A stretch of DNA of 64,000 nucleotides from an uncultured Tenacibaculum sp. Its GTDB lineage: Bacteria > Bacteroidota > Bacteroidia > Flavobacteriales > Flavobacteriaceae. The notes under the pieces are model-generated. The model had not been told where the DNA came from. It worked only from the letters and a program-made list of their open reading frames with translations, and did no database searches. The stretch is taken from NCBI GenBank assembly GCA_937922085.1, contig CAKZVD010000003.1, positions 124,001-188,000 on the forward strand, written 5' to 3'. How positions within the stretch are numbered: the stretch's first letter is position 1; each line of letters opens with the position of its first letter. Positions 1 to 8,963 of this stretch are shown here, one piece after another. A program made the translations under genes and the position numbers.

Positions 1-196
1 TTTCTGGTTGAATAATATGAAGTTTATCAAAATCTTTAATTCTTGATGCATCTATAAGCGTAGGAAATAAAATGTCTTGCCTAGATCCAAAAGAGATTGT
101 TTTTAAACCCAAACTTTCGGCAGATTCACATATGTACTTTAATTCTCCAGGAGACAAAACACCACCATTCACTATCAGTCTACTTAAGTTGTTCAT
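1..196 (-). CDS. Start of a redox protein in the nitrate operon (partial, runs off the left edge)
   Basis: Only the first 65 or so codons are in the window, starting at the ATG at 194-196 and open to the edge. The visible protein begins MNNLSRLIVNGGVLSPGEL and continues with an SFGSRQDILFP stretch. That pattern resembles the ferredoxin-like half domain of nitrite/sulfite reductases. From memory, Flavobacteria carry a rubredoxin-containing protein with such an N-terminus beside assimilatory nitrate reductase, and this could be that gene. It starts 19 bp after the nitrate reductase stop on the same strand, so it is probably the last visible gene of the operon and may be an electron carrier. The rubredoxin part cannot be seen here, so the family call is an inference. 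Confidence 0.55.
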   Translation of the reverse strand, partial: MNNLSRLIVNGGVLSPGELKYICESAESLGLKTISFGSRQDILFPTLIDASRIKDFDKLHIIQPE

Positions 197-215
197 TTTT
201 TAATTCATTTTATTT

Positions 216-3200
216 TTAGGCTTTAAGAAGAATTTCTCTTACCTGAGTTTTACAGCTACCACAACCTATACCTGCACCTGTTAAATTACATAATTCTGTA
301 AAATTAGTGCAACCTCCTTTTATTGCTTCTTTAATATTTCCTTCTCCTACTTGACTACACGAGCAAATTAAATTTCCTATAACGGGTTTATTATTAGAAG
401 TACCTCGTAGTAAAGTATTTCTTTTATCAGACATCTCTATTTTTCCTTCTATCATCGTTTTAAATTCAGCAAACTCACTTTTGTCTCCCATTAAAACCGC
501 TCCTATTAATAAATCATCTTTAACAATACATTTTTTATAATACCGTTTAGAAATATCTGTAAAAATTATTTCTTCATAACTGTCATCATTATCAGGAATA
601 TTTATTTCACCAATACTACATAAATTTAAATCATTAAACTTTAAGATATTCATAAGCACAGACCCCTTATAATTACTACTTATATCTCCTTCTATATAAC
701 TTGCTAAAACACCTGCTTGTTCCTCTGCTGCTGAAGTGATTCCGAATAATTGATTCTTATATTCTGCTATTTCTCCTATTGCAAAAATATTTGGGTCTGA
801 GGTTTGTAAATGTTCATTCACTTTTACACCACTACCGCATGCAATACCATTTTGTTTTGCTATTTCAATATTAGGAATAGTTCCTATTGCATAAACAATA
901 GCATTCGCAGTAATTAATTTTCCACTTTTTAAATTAATATTTAATGCTTTAGATTCAAAATCATCAAAAACTGTGCTTACTTCGTTATCAAAATAAATTT
1001 GAATCCCCCTTTCTTTTACATCTAAGGCAAGTAACTTACTAGAAATCGTATCTAATTGACGTTCCATTAGTCTAGAAGCTCTTTGTACAATTGTTATTTT
1101 AACATTTTGATGTTTTAAAGCAGCTGCCATTTCTAAACCTAGCAATCCGCCACCCACAATTACTACATGTTGCTCTTCTGGTTTTAAATTTGTTGCCTCT
1201 AAATACAATTTAAACCTATCCGCATCTATCTTATTACGCATCGTAAATCTGCCTGGTAAATCAATTTGAACATCTTTAGGTATAAAAGCTCTACTACCAG
1301 TTGCTATAATAAGTTTATCGTAATTATGACTTTTAGCATTACTATCTATCACTACTTTTTCTTCTTTATTTATTTTAGTGATAAGAGTTTCTGAGTGCAC
1401 TATTAAATTTAATTCTTTAAGTGCTTTTTCTTTTATTTTTAATAGTTCTTCCCAAGTTAATTCTTCTGTTATGTATTCAGGTAAAAGCACTCTGTTATAA
1501 AACAAGTTAGGTTCTTTTGAAAATACATGAATTTCATCTTTTTCATTCTTTTCTCTATAATTCTGAATAAATCTAAAAGAAGCAGCTCCGGCTCCAACAA
1601 TTATAATTTTTTCAACTGGTTTTACATATTTATTTACAGATACATAAGTAAATTTAAACTCTGGCTCTTTAGACAAAGGATCTACCACCGTATTGGTTAA
1701 ATTATTTGCCCTATTTAAATCATTTTTTAATTTTTTCCCCCAATGCATTGGTAAAAAAACAACTCCTTCTCTTACGCTATCTGTAACATTTGCTCGTACT
1801 CTAACTAATCCATTTTTACTTTTAATTTCAACAATATCATCTTCTTTTATCTTATTTAAATAAGCATCTACTGTATTAATTTCTAATACTGGTTTTGGAT
1901 AATGTGATTTTAATCTAGATACTTTACCAGTCTTAGTCATTGTATGCCATTGATCGCGTACTCTACCAGTTGTAAGAATCATTGGGAAATTAGCCTCTTT
2001 TACAAGAGCATTACTAAGAATACTATCAGGTACATTAAATATTGCTTTTTGTGATGGAGTGTAAAATTTTTTATCTTCAAATAACCTAGGGGTTCCCGTG
2101 TCTCTATATTTTGAAACTGGCCATTGAAATGTACCTTCATTTTTTAAACGGTCATAATTTAAAAAAGAAATATCAATATTTGTCCCTTTAGTCATAGAAC
2201 AATATTCATTGTATATTTCTTCCGTACTGGTATAATTAAAGCCTCTAAATCCCATTTTTTGAGCAAATTCACATAAAATTTCGACATCTGCTTTTGCTTC
2301 ACCAGGCGGGTTAATTCCTTTTGATAAATAAGAAATACGGCGTTCAGAATTCGTCATGGTTCCTTCTTTTTCTAACCATCCTGCAGCTGGAAGTACCAAA
2401 TCTGCATAAGCAACTGTATCCGATTTATTTGAAATGTCTTGTACCACTACAAATTTTGCATTTTTCATAGCCTTTTCAATCTTATGTAAATTAGGCATGC
2501 TAACTAATGGATTGGTACAAATTATCCAAACAGCTTTTAGTTTACCTGTTTCTAATGCTTCAAACATTTCTGTTGCAGTATACCCTGCTTTTTCCGAAAT
2601 TTTCTCAACACCCCAAAACTGAGCTACATCTCTTCTATCTTCTTCATTAAATAAGTTTTTATGAACTGCTAAAAGATTTGCCATTCCTCCAACTTCTCTA
2701 CCTCCCATTGCGTTTGGTTGACCTGTTAAAGAAAATGGCCCTGCTCCAGGTTTTCCAACCTGCCCTGTAATTAATGATAAATTTAAAAGCGCAAAATTTT
2801 TATTAGTTCCTATAGAGCTTTGATTAAGTCCCATAGCCCACATACTTATAAATCCATTAGATTTTCCAATATACTTAGCCGCTTCTTTAATTTCACTTAT
2901 TGAGACACCACATAATTTAGATGCTTTTTTAATTGACAAAGACAATATTTGTTCCTTGTACTTTTCGTAACCTTCTGTATTATTTTTTATAAAATTTTTA
3001 TCTATTAAACCTAATTCTAATATACGCCTAGCTATTGCATTATAAAGAATTATATCTGTACCAGGAATAAGTTGTAAATGTAAATCTGCAAATTTCGCAG
3101 AATCTGTTTTCCTAGGGTCAATTACGATAATTTTTACATTTGGGTTTTCTTCTTTATGCTTTTCTATTCTTCGAAAAAGTATCGGATGACACCAAGCTGG

Positions 3201-3725
3201 ATTAGCTCCTGTAATTAAAAAACAATCTGCTAACTCTATATCTTCATAGGAAATAGGAACACTATCTTCTCCAAAAGTTTTTTTATACCCTACTACAGCA
3301 GAACTCATACATAACCTAGAATTAGTATCTATATTATTAGTCCCTAAGAATCCTTTAGTTAATTTATTTGCTATATAATACTCTTCTGTTAAACATTGAC
3401 CAGAAACATAAAAACCTACACTATCTGATCCATATTTTTTTATTAACGATTTAAAAACACTGCTAGCTCTATCGAGTGCATCATCCCAAGAAACACGCTC
3501 ACGAGGATGCGATCTACTCCAACGCATTTCTGGATATAATAACCTATCTGAAGTGTTATTAGCTACATAATGAAGGTTCATCCCTTTTGAACATAACATT
3601 CCTTTATTTACAGGATGATCTTTATCACCTTCAACAAAAACTTTATTATTATGATCTTTTTTTACAATGATACCACAGCCCACACCACAATAAGAACAGG
3701 TTGTTTTCACTTCATTTTTAAACAT
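216..3725 (-). CDS. nasA: Assimilatory nitrate reductase fused to an FAD/NAD(P)H diaphorase and a BFD-type [2Fe-2S] domain
   Basis: Predicted to reduce nitrate to nitrite in the cytoplasm. Residues 10-50 hold a CSYCGVGC cluster motif plus a later CSKG cysteine, typical of [4Fe-4S] molybdopterin oxidoreductases. The molybdopterin region follows to about 560, with a cofactor-binding domain at about 570-695 (TTGRVRDQWHTMTKTGK). From about 703 a second enzyme begins with a GAGAASF dinucleotide motif and runs through a NirB-like pyridine nucleotide:FAD reductase with a second site, IVGGGLLGLEMA. The last 50 residues carry CSC and CGSC pairs of a bacterioferritin-associated-ferredoxin-like domain. 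At 1169 residues it combines what are separate NasC and NasB proteins in Bacillus, so it may take electrons directly from NAD(P)H. It follows narK by 123 bp on the same strand. The gene symbol is used in the Klebsiella sense. Confidence 0.9.
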   Translation of the reverse strand: MFKNEVKTTCSYCGVGCGIIVKKDHNNKVFVEGDKDHPVNKGMLCSKGMNLHYVANNTSDRLLYPEMRWSRSHPRERVSWDDALDRASSVFKSLIKKYGSDSVGFYVSGQCLTEEYYIANKLTKGFLGTNNIDTNSRLCMSSAVVGYKKTFGEDSVPISYEDIELADCFLITGANPAWCHPILFRRIEKHKEENPNVKIIVIDPRKTDSAKFADLHLQLIPGTDIILYNAIARRILELGLIDKNFIKNNTEGYEKYKEQILSLSIKKASKLCGVSISEIKEAAKYIGKSNGFISMWAMGLNQSSIGTNKNFALLNLSLITGQVGKPGAGPFSLTGQPNAMGGREVGGMANLLAVHKNLFNEEDRRDVAQFWGVEKISEKAGYTATEMFEALETGKLKAVWIICTNPLVSMPNLHKIEKAMKNAKFVVVQDISNKSDTVAYADLVLPAAGWLEKEGTMTNSERRISYLSKGINPPGEAKADVEILCEFAQKMGFRGFNYTSTEEIYNEYCSMTKGTNIDISFLNYDRLKNEGTFQWPVSKYRDTGTPRLFEDKKFYTPSQKAIFNVPDSILSNALVKEANFPMILTTGRVRDQWHTMTKTGKVSRLKSHYPKPVLEINTVDAYLNKIKEDDIVEIKSKNGLVRVRANVTDSVREGVVFLPMHWGKKLKNDLNRANNLTNTVVDPLSKEPEFKFTYVSVNKYVKPVEKIIIVGAGAASFRFIQNYREKNEKDEIHVFSKEPNLFYNRVLLPEYITEELTWEELLKIKEKALKELNLIVHSETLITKINKEEKVVIDSNAKSHNYDKLIIATGSRAFIPKDVQIDLPGRFTMRNKIDADRFKLYLEATNLKPEEQHVVIVGGGLLGLEMAAALKHQNVKITIVQRASRLMERQLDTISSKLLALDVKERGIQIYFDNEVSTVFDDFESKALNINLKSGKLITANAIVYAIGTIPNIEIAKQNGIACGSGVKVNEHLQTSDPNIFAIGEIAEYKNQLFGITSAAEEQAGVLASYIEGDISSNYKGSVLMNILKFNDLNLCSIGEINIPDNDDSYEEIIFTDISKRYYKKCIVKDDLLIGAVLMGDKSEFAEFKTMIEGKIEMSDKRNTLLRGTSNNKPVIGNLICSCSQVGEGNIKEAIKGGCTNFTELCNLTGAGIGCGSCKTQVREILLKA

Positions 3726-3848
3726 ATTTTTAGTATCATTTTTGCATTAATTAAACCTTTTAACAAACAAGAATTCTAATAATTATGATGAATCTAATAC
3801 AATTTTAAGATTTCATTACTAAATTATAACTTTAACTATTTGCTAGCA

Positions 3849-5267
3849 TTAGTTTTTTATTTTTATTGGCTCTAATTTATCTAAAGTAGTATTAAGTATA
3901 GATACTTCTACAATTTCATCTTTCGCTGAAAACTTAATAAAAAATGAAAGTCCGCCTATAAAAACAACAATAAAACCTATTAGAAAATAACCGTTTGAAA
4001 CTGCTATAGAAGAAGCTGCTGCTTGTGCATTTACTATAACTTCTTGTTCTAACCCTTGATTTGCAGCAATTGCCATTTTTTCTGCTACTGCAGATTTATA
4101 TTTAAGCAATAATGCAGCTAAAAAAGCTCCTACATTACCACCAGCACCTACAATACCCGAAATTAGTCCTATTGCCTTTTTGTTTATAAATGGTACTACA
4201 GAGAAAGTAGCTCCTTCAGCCATTTGTACACTTAAACTGAACATAATTAGAAACATAATTCCAAAAACAATATTAGTTGCACTTGAAAAAATTGTTAGAA
4301 TAATACCTTGAGTAACTAACATGAAGGTTAAAAATAAAACACGTCCTCTTAAGCCTTTTAATTTTCCGAATTTATCTCCTAAAAAACCACCTAATGTTCG
4401 TGCAAAAATATTCATTAAAGCAAAAGATAAAACAATATTGCCTGCTGTAACTCTTTTTAATTGAAATGTATTTTGAAGGTAATCATCCATGGTACCATAT
4501 ACAGTCAATTCTATACCAAAGCAAGCAGCATATACAAAAAACAGAATCCACACTCTATAGTCTTTAAGAACTGTAAGAAAAGGAACTTGTTCTTCTTTAT
4601 TTTCTACAACTGTTTTCTCTTTTTTAATTTCCTTAAAATTTCCTTCAGGAGTATCTTGTGTAAAAAAATAATATATGAATCCCATAAAAAAACAAATAAC
4701 CCCAGCAACTAACATAGAATACCTCCAAGCATCACCCTCTGCAACACCAAAACTAACTACTAAAGCAGCTATTAAAGGCATCCCTAAACGATTAGCACCA
4801 CCACCAAGATTTCCCCAACCAGCTGATGTTGCATTAGCAGTACCTACAATATTAGGTGCGAACATTAATGATGTGTGTACTTGAGTAATCACAAATGATG
4901 CTCCTATAAAACCTATAAATAACCTACAAATAAGAAATTGAATCGGTGTCTGTACCAAACCACATAAAATTACAGGAATAGCACCTAATATTAATAACCA
5001 AGTATAACATAATCTAGGACCGTATTTATCACATAATTTACCAATTAATAAACGTGCAAAGACAGTTCCTGAAACCGCTAAAATTATTGAATTCCATTTT
5101 TGATCTGGAGTTAACCCTAAATCTCTTACAACATCAGGCATAAAAGGAACAATACCAAACCATGCAAAAAAACACATAAAAAAAGATACTGAAGTAATCC
5201 AGAATGTACGAATAGGAATGCTTTTAACATTTAATAAATTAATTTTGGTTGCTTTTGAAGAAGTCAT
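3849..5267 (-). CDS. narK: NarK-type nitrate/nitrite transporter (MFS)
   Basis: A 472-residue major facilitator protein with about 12 hydrophobic segments. The N-terminal FFMCFFAWFGIVPFMPD stretch and the GKLCDKYGPRLCYTWLL loop match the nitrate/nitrite porter family, and the GTANATSAGWGNLGGGANR segment matches the conserved nitrate signature in helix 5. Its place between the nitrate reductase and the NarL-like regulator supports nitrate import for assimilation. The ATG at 5265-5267 is directly preceded by the transmembrane-poor start MTSSKATKINLLNVKSIPIRT. The 156 bp upstream contain three TACTTA-type inverted repeats, so it probably has its own regulated promoter. Nitrate import versus nitrate/nitrite exchange cannot be decided from sequence. 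Confidence 0.92.
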   Translation of the reverse strand: MTSSKATKINLLNVKSIPIRTFWITSVSFFMCFFAWFGIVPFMPDVVRDLGLTPDQKWNSIILAVSGTVFARLLIGKLCDKYGPRLCYTWLLILGAIPVILCGLVQTPIQFLICRLFIGFIGASFVITQVHTSLMFAPNIVGTANATSAGWGNLGGGANRLGMPLIAALVVSFGVAEGDAWRYSMLVAGVICFFMGFIYYFFTQDTPEGNFKEIKKEKTVVENKEEQVPFLTVLKDYRVWILFFVYAACFGIELTVYGTMDDYLQNTFQLKRVTAGNIVLSFALMNIFARTLGGFLGDKFGKLKGLRGRVLFLTFMLVTQGIILTIFSSATNIVFGIMFLIMFSLSVQMAEGATFSVVPFINKKAIGLISGIVGAGGNVGAFLAALLLKYKSAVAEKMAIAANQGLEQEVIVNAQAAASSIAVSNGYFLIGFIVVFIGGLSFFIKFSAKDEIVEVSILNTTLDKLEPIKIKN

Positions 5268-5300
5268 AATAATAAATTATTAAGTATTTTCTTTTACGAA

Positions 5301-5341
5301 AATAAGTAATTATACTTATTTTTTATACTTAATATTAAGTA
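5301..5341 (-). promoter_or_regulatory. Putative NarL-like operator in front of narK
   Basis: Two inverted repeats sit 34-74 bp upstream of the narK start. AATAAGTA (5301-5308) and TACTTATT (5313-5320) form an 8-4-8 arrangement. TACTTAA-TA-TTAAGTA (5326-5341) is a perfect palindrome in 7-2-7 geometry. E. coli NarL binds heptamers of consensus TACYYMT, often as a 7-2-7 inverted pair; TACTTAT fits fully and TACTTAA differs in the last base. The same 8-4-8 element occurs upstream of nirB. Binding by the regulator encoded next door is inferred. Confidence 0.5.
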
Positions 5342-5423
5342 TTTTAATAATAAATATTAAATAACCATTTATCAAATATTATTTTAAGAATTTAATAGTG
5401 TAACCTTAAAAAATTATGAATTT

Positions 5424-6089
5424 TTAAATAAGATTGTATTCATGTGCTTTATCTGAAAGCTCTTTAATATTTTTTACTTCTAATTTTTTCATCAAATTAA
5501 AGCGATGAACTTCAGTAGTTCTTCTACTTATATTTAATTCTTCTGCAATTTCTTTATTATTTTTAAGTTGTAAAACAAGACCTAATATTTGTTTTTGTCT
5601 TTTAGTAAGTTTAAAAGGGTTTTCAACCGTAGCTGTTTTTTTTGTAGACATACTATTCGTATTCCCATTCACAAAATTACTCATGATAATTGACGATACA
5701 TCTCCTGTAAAATATTTCCCTCCTGAAGCAATGGCATGTATTGCTTTTAAAAATTCATCTTTACTTGCTCCTTTTAATAAATAACCATCTGCACCAGCTT
5801 CAATCGATTTCACTACATATTCTTCTGAATCATGCATTGAAAGTACTAATGTATTTATTTCTTTATATTCTTTTTTTATAGCTTTAACCAATTCTATACC
5901 GTTCATATTAGGCATACGAATATCTATAATCATTAAATCTGGTGTACTTTCTTTTAAAATAGATAAGGCTTTAATTCCATCTGAAGCTTCCTCAATAACT
6001 TCAACACCTTCTTCATCTTCTAAAAGTGCTTTTATACCATCTCTTACCAACACATGGTCATCTACTAGAATAATTTTTACAATACTCAT
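5424..6089 (-). CDS. NarL/FixJ-family response regulator of the nitrate cluster
   Basis: A 221-residue DNA-binding response regulator. The receiver domain (1-120) has the acidic pair D10/D11, the phospho-acceptor D56 in MIIDIRMPNMNG, and the conserved lysine near 106 in GYLLKGA. The C-terminal 155-221 region is a LuxR-type helix-turn-helix (FKLTKRQKQILGLVLQLKNNKEIAEELNISRRTTEVHRFNLMKKL, abbreviated in key parts). It lies 55 bp after the NarX-like sensor gene on the same strand, so the two form a pair. Context says it controls nitrate and nitrite assimilation genes in response to nitrate or nitrite. Whether it activates or represses is unknown. The spacer to the kinase carries a TACTTAT heptamer and may hold an internal promoter. 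Confidence 0.88.
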   Translation of the reverse strand: MSIVKIILVDDHVLVRDGIKALLEDEEGVEVIEEASDGIKALSILKESTPDLMIIDIRMPNMNGIELVKAIKKEYKEINTLVLSMHDSEEYVVKSIEAGADGYLLKGASKDEFLKAIHAIASGGKYFTGDVSSIIMSNFVNGNTNSMSTKKTATVENPFKLTKRQKQILGLVLQLKNNKEIAEELNISRRTTEVHRFNLMKKLEVKNIKELSDKAHEYNLI

Positions 6090-6120
6090 TTTAACGAATT
6101 GATTTAAAGCGAAAATACTA

Positions 6121-6142
6121 AATATTACGTAATATTACTTAT
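6121..6142 (-). promoter_or_regulatory. Palindrome and NarL-like heptamer ahead of the response regulator
   Basis: AATATTACGTAATATT (6121-6136) is a perfect 16-bp palindrome and runs directly into TACTTAT (6136-6142). It lies between the kinase stop and the regulator start. The heptamer is the one repeated in front of narK and nirB. It may serve autoregulation; this is inference from motif and place. Confidence 0.35.
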
Positions 6143-6144
6143 TG

Positions 6145-7950
6145 TTATAAAGGAACATTCAAAGTAATTCTTGTATTTTTATTAGGTACAGAATTAATAA
6201 AAAGCCTTCCATTAATATATTTAATACGTTCACGCATAAATGTTAACCCCATACCTCCTTCTCCATTCTTTTCACCTTTTATTTTATTGATATCAAAACC
6301 TTTACCGTTATCATCTATTACAATACTTAATATTTTTTCTGTATAAGTAATTGTTACAATTATATGCGTAGAATTTGCATATTTAATAGCGTTATTTATA
6401 GCTTCTTGTGTAATTCTATAAATATTAATTTCAACAAGAGAATCTAAACGTTGATTAAAGTTTGTTTCATTATAGAATAAAATATTTTTACCTGTAAGTT
6501 TAGATAATTCATGAGTAAGTTTTGAAATAGCAGGTACTATTCCATGATCTGTTAATTCTGGTGGGGTTAAATTAAAAGTTGCTGCTCGTACTCCTTTAAT
6601 AATATTAGCTGCCTGATCTTTTAACTGTTCTATTTTTATAGTTACTTTATCAATATCATTAAGGTTAATACTTTCTAAATTATACTTTAAACCGGTTAAC
6701 ATTTGCCCAATACCGTCATGAACATCTTTAGCTATACGGTTTTGTTCATTTTCTTGATTTTCAATTATTTTACTAGAAATGATTTTTTGCTGATTAATCT
6801 TTTCTTCAAAACTATCTTGCGTTAACCTTTCTATTTCTAATTGAGCTTCTTTTTTTTTCGTTATATCTGAAGCAATAATAAGAAGTTCTTTACTGTTTTT
6901 ATTGGTATTAAAAGGAATGATAGACATTTCTAACCATACTCCGTCATTACTTGTTGTCGATGCTTTCAACTCTCCTTGCCAACCTGTTTTTTTATGTTTT
7001 AAAATTAAATCATCTATAATAAATTGTTCTTTTTCATGTATACTTATAACTTCCGAAAAATTAGTATTTGTATTGAGCTTATTAAATTTAAAAAGTCTAG
7101 AAAATTTGTTCCCCATTTGAACAATTGTTCCATTAGAGTTTATCCTAGCAAATAAAAGTGTTTCATCCATTGCTCTAGTTAAAGCACTTAATTCTTTTAT
7201 AGATTTTTCTTTAGTTGCACTTAATTCATCTGCATCAAAAGCCATTTTTTTTGCTTTTTGTTCAGCTTGCAATAATTGCGAGATACTATTTTTAACAGTT
7301 TTTGCAGTAGGCCAAAAAACAAAAAAAAGTTCACCTAATAAAACAAGGAGTGTAAGTGCCATTAATAGCAACTCTAATCTTCTTAACCAACTTACTTTTT
7401 TCTCAGCTTCAAAGTCATATTGATTTACTATTTGATCCATTAAAAGAAGGAAAACACCTTCATTTTCTTTTATTTTTTCGATATCAATACTATTGATAGG
7501 TACTTTTGGTGATTCTTCTATCTCTTTTATAATATCTAATGAAGCTTCTTTTATTATTTCAAATACAGGATTTAATTTTATAAATAAATTTTTTATTATA
7601 ACACTATTTTCATTAGGTAAACCAAGGTTATCATTTCCTTTTTGAAGTGATTTATGAGAAGTTTCCCACAACAAAAACGTGTTTTTAAGCTTTTCTTTAA
7701 GTACAGCTCTATTTTCTACATTATTAGTAGTAGAAAGTAATACAACTTCTTTTGTTAATTTCTGACTCAACATTCGTTGCCTACCTGCTATGTTAATAAC
7801 AGTAGAATCACTTTGTTGATCGTTAAGATGTTTTCTAATTAAAAACTGACTAATAATAACCGACAAAGCAATTGCACTTAATGCAATAATATATAAACGA
7901 CTTAACTTTGTATATGTTCGCTTATCTAGAGAGTTACTTTTAGTAGTCAT
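6145..7950 (-). CDS. NarX-like membrane sensor histidine kinase
   Basis: A 601-residue kinase. A first membrane helix (about 18-38) is followed by a periplasmic four-helix sensor (about 40-190) that contains VINIAGRQRMLSQKL at 52-66. That is the pattern of the type IV pili/NarX N-terminal sensor family, and its position matches the nitrate-binding P-box of NarX. A second helix lies near 190-212. Then come a linker coiled coil, a PAS domain (about 257-370), and a HisKA_3 dimerisation domain with the phospho-acceptor in DVHDGIGQ near 408. An HPK7-type ATPase domain ends the protein (DNGKGF, GGMGLTFMRERI). The pairing with a NarL-like regulator inside a nitrate operon supports nitrate/nitrite sensing. 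It begins 18 bp after the DUF4202 gene. Confidence 0.88.
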   Translation of the reverse strand: MTTKSNSLDKRTYTKLSRLYIIALSAIALSVIISQFLIRKHLNDQQSDSTVINIAGRQRMLSQKLTKEVVLLSTTNNVENRAVLKEKLKNTFLLWETSHKSLQKGNDNLGLPNENSVIIKNLFIKLNPVFEIIKEASLDIIKEIEESPKVPINSIDIEKIKENEGVFLLLMDQIVNQYDFEAEKKVSWLRRLELLLMALTLLVLLGELFFVFWPTAKTVKNSISQLLQAEQKAKKMAFDADELSATKEKSIKELSALTRAMDETLLFARINSNGTIVQMGNKFSRLFKFNKLNTNTNFSEVISIHEKEQFIIDDLILKHKKTGWQGELKASTTSNDGVWLEMSIIPFNTNKNSKELLIIASDITKKKEAQLEIERLTQDSFEEKINQQKIISSKIIENQENEQNRIAKDVHDGIGQMLTGLKYNLESINLNDIDKVTIKIEQLKDQAANIIKGVRAATFNLTPPELTDHGIVPAISKLTHELSKLTGKNILFYNETNFNQRLDSLVEINIYRITQEAINNAIKYANSTHIIVTITYTEKILSIVIDDNGKGFDINKIKGEKNGEGGMGLTFMRERIKYINGRLFINSVPNKNTRITLNVPL

Positions 7951-7968
7951 ATTTAGTTTAAAAGTGTA

Positions 7969-8553
7969 TTAATTAATTGCTTGCTTAACTAATTTCAATC
8001 CTTTTTCTGAAAAATTGATGTTTAAAGCATAATTATGCCCTTCATTAGACATTTTTTTCCATGTTTTTTGAAGGATATGAATTATTTTTTCTTCTGTATG
8101 TTTACCAGCAAATTCTTCAAAATAATATTCTAAAAAAACCAAACAAATAACATCCTCAATAGTTTGACTTTCCTCATCTTTTTTAATCATTTTTTTATTG
8201 ATTAAAAAAGAAACTCTGTCTATAAATGTTTTTTCATAACCTACTTCTAACAAGATTTCAGCAGTTAAATTTGCGTGCATTTTTTTTAGCGTCTCTCTCC
8301 ATTTTAAATAACCAACTCTATCCATTGGAAATTGATTCCTTGTAATTTCCCATCTACCAATGTGTTGTGCTCTTGCTGCTATTTGCAACTCTTCTGAGGC
8401 TTTTGGTTTAAATTGTAGTAGTTTTTGATACATACGTTGACCATATAATAATTCTTTTGAAAAACTTAAATTATGACTGCTATAGGTATGTATATCTTCT
8501 GCATTTTTTTTATCAATTAATGCTATTGCAATTTCAAACTTTGTTGGTTTCAT
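7969..8553 (-). CDS. DUF4202 family protein of the nitrite reductase operon
   Basis: A soluble 194-residue protein that I recognise as DUF4202. Marks are AARAQHIGRWEITRNQFPMDRVGYLKWR (shown in part: QHIGRWEITR, GYLKWR) at about 62-88, and a FLEYYFEEFAGKHTEEKI region near 130. The conserved His and Arg residues suggest an HD-like helical fold, but no catalytic set can be assigned. It lies between nirD (13 bp upstream) and the sensor kinase (18 bp downstream), all on one strand. DUF4202 genes are known to sit beside assimilatory nitrite reductase genes in several phyla, so a helper role in nitrite reduction or cofactor handling is plausible. The biochemical function is unknown. Confidence 0.8.
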   Translation of the reverse strand: MKPTKFEIAIALIDKKNAEDIHTYSSHNLSFSKELLYGQRMYQKLLQFKPKASEELQIAARAQHIGRWEITRNQFPMDRVGYLKWRETLKKMHANLTAEILLEVGYEKTFIDRVSFLINKKMIKKDEESQTIEDVICLVFLEYYFEEFAGKHTEEKIIHILQKTWKKMSNEGHNYALNINFSEKGLKLVKQAIN

Positions 8554-8566
8554 TTACTTAATTTTA

Positions 8567-8944
8567 CTAATCCTCGAAGCCAATATAAACATTTTCATTC
8601 TCAATTTTAACAGGGTAAATAGCTATCTTCAAATCATCTCCCCCCATATTAGAACCATCTTCTAATGAAAAGTTTTTTTTATGTAAAGGGCAAGCTACTT
8701 TAGGAATCCCTTCTTTATCACCTATTAAACCTAGTGATAATACCATTTCCATTTTATGTGGACACAAATTTTGACAAGCATACCATTTATTATTTATGGT
8801 AAAATTAAATACTGCAATTTGTTTGGTTTTATATTTAATACAAGCACCACTGTTTACTGGAAAATCTTCTGTTTTACCTACCTTAAACCATGTTTTTATA
8901 CGGTTTTTTGAAACTGTTTGATACTGTTCTATTAGGTTTTGCAT
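8567..8944 (-). CDS. nirD: Nitrite reductase small subunit, Rieske type
   Basis: A 125-residue protein with a single Rieske [2Fe-2S] fold. The cluster ligands are visible as CPHK (about 62) and CPLHKKNF (about 86), giving the two Cys and two His. The family partner is the large siroheme subunit NirB, whose gene ends 19 bp upstream on the same strand. Length matches the 105-130 residues usual for NirD. It should act in the cytoplasm, aiding six-electron reduction of nitrite to ammonium with NAD(P)H. The chosen ATG gives MQNLIEQYQ. Nothing unusual was seen. Confidence 0.93.
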   Translation of the reverse strand: MQNLIEQYQTVSKNRIKTWFKVGKTEDFPVNSGACIKYKTKQIAVFNFTINNKWYACQNLCPHKMEMVLSLGLIGDKEGIPKVACPLHKKNFSLEDGSNMGGDDLKIAIYPVKIENENVYIGFED

Positions 8945-8963
8945 TATTTTATTTTTTTAGATT

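Noticed and set aside
2434-2622. Short plus-strand reading frame inside the nitrate reductase gene
   Set aside because: It lies wholly within a well-supported gene on the other strand and shows no domain; the same applies to the other short frames nested in large genes.
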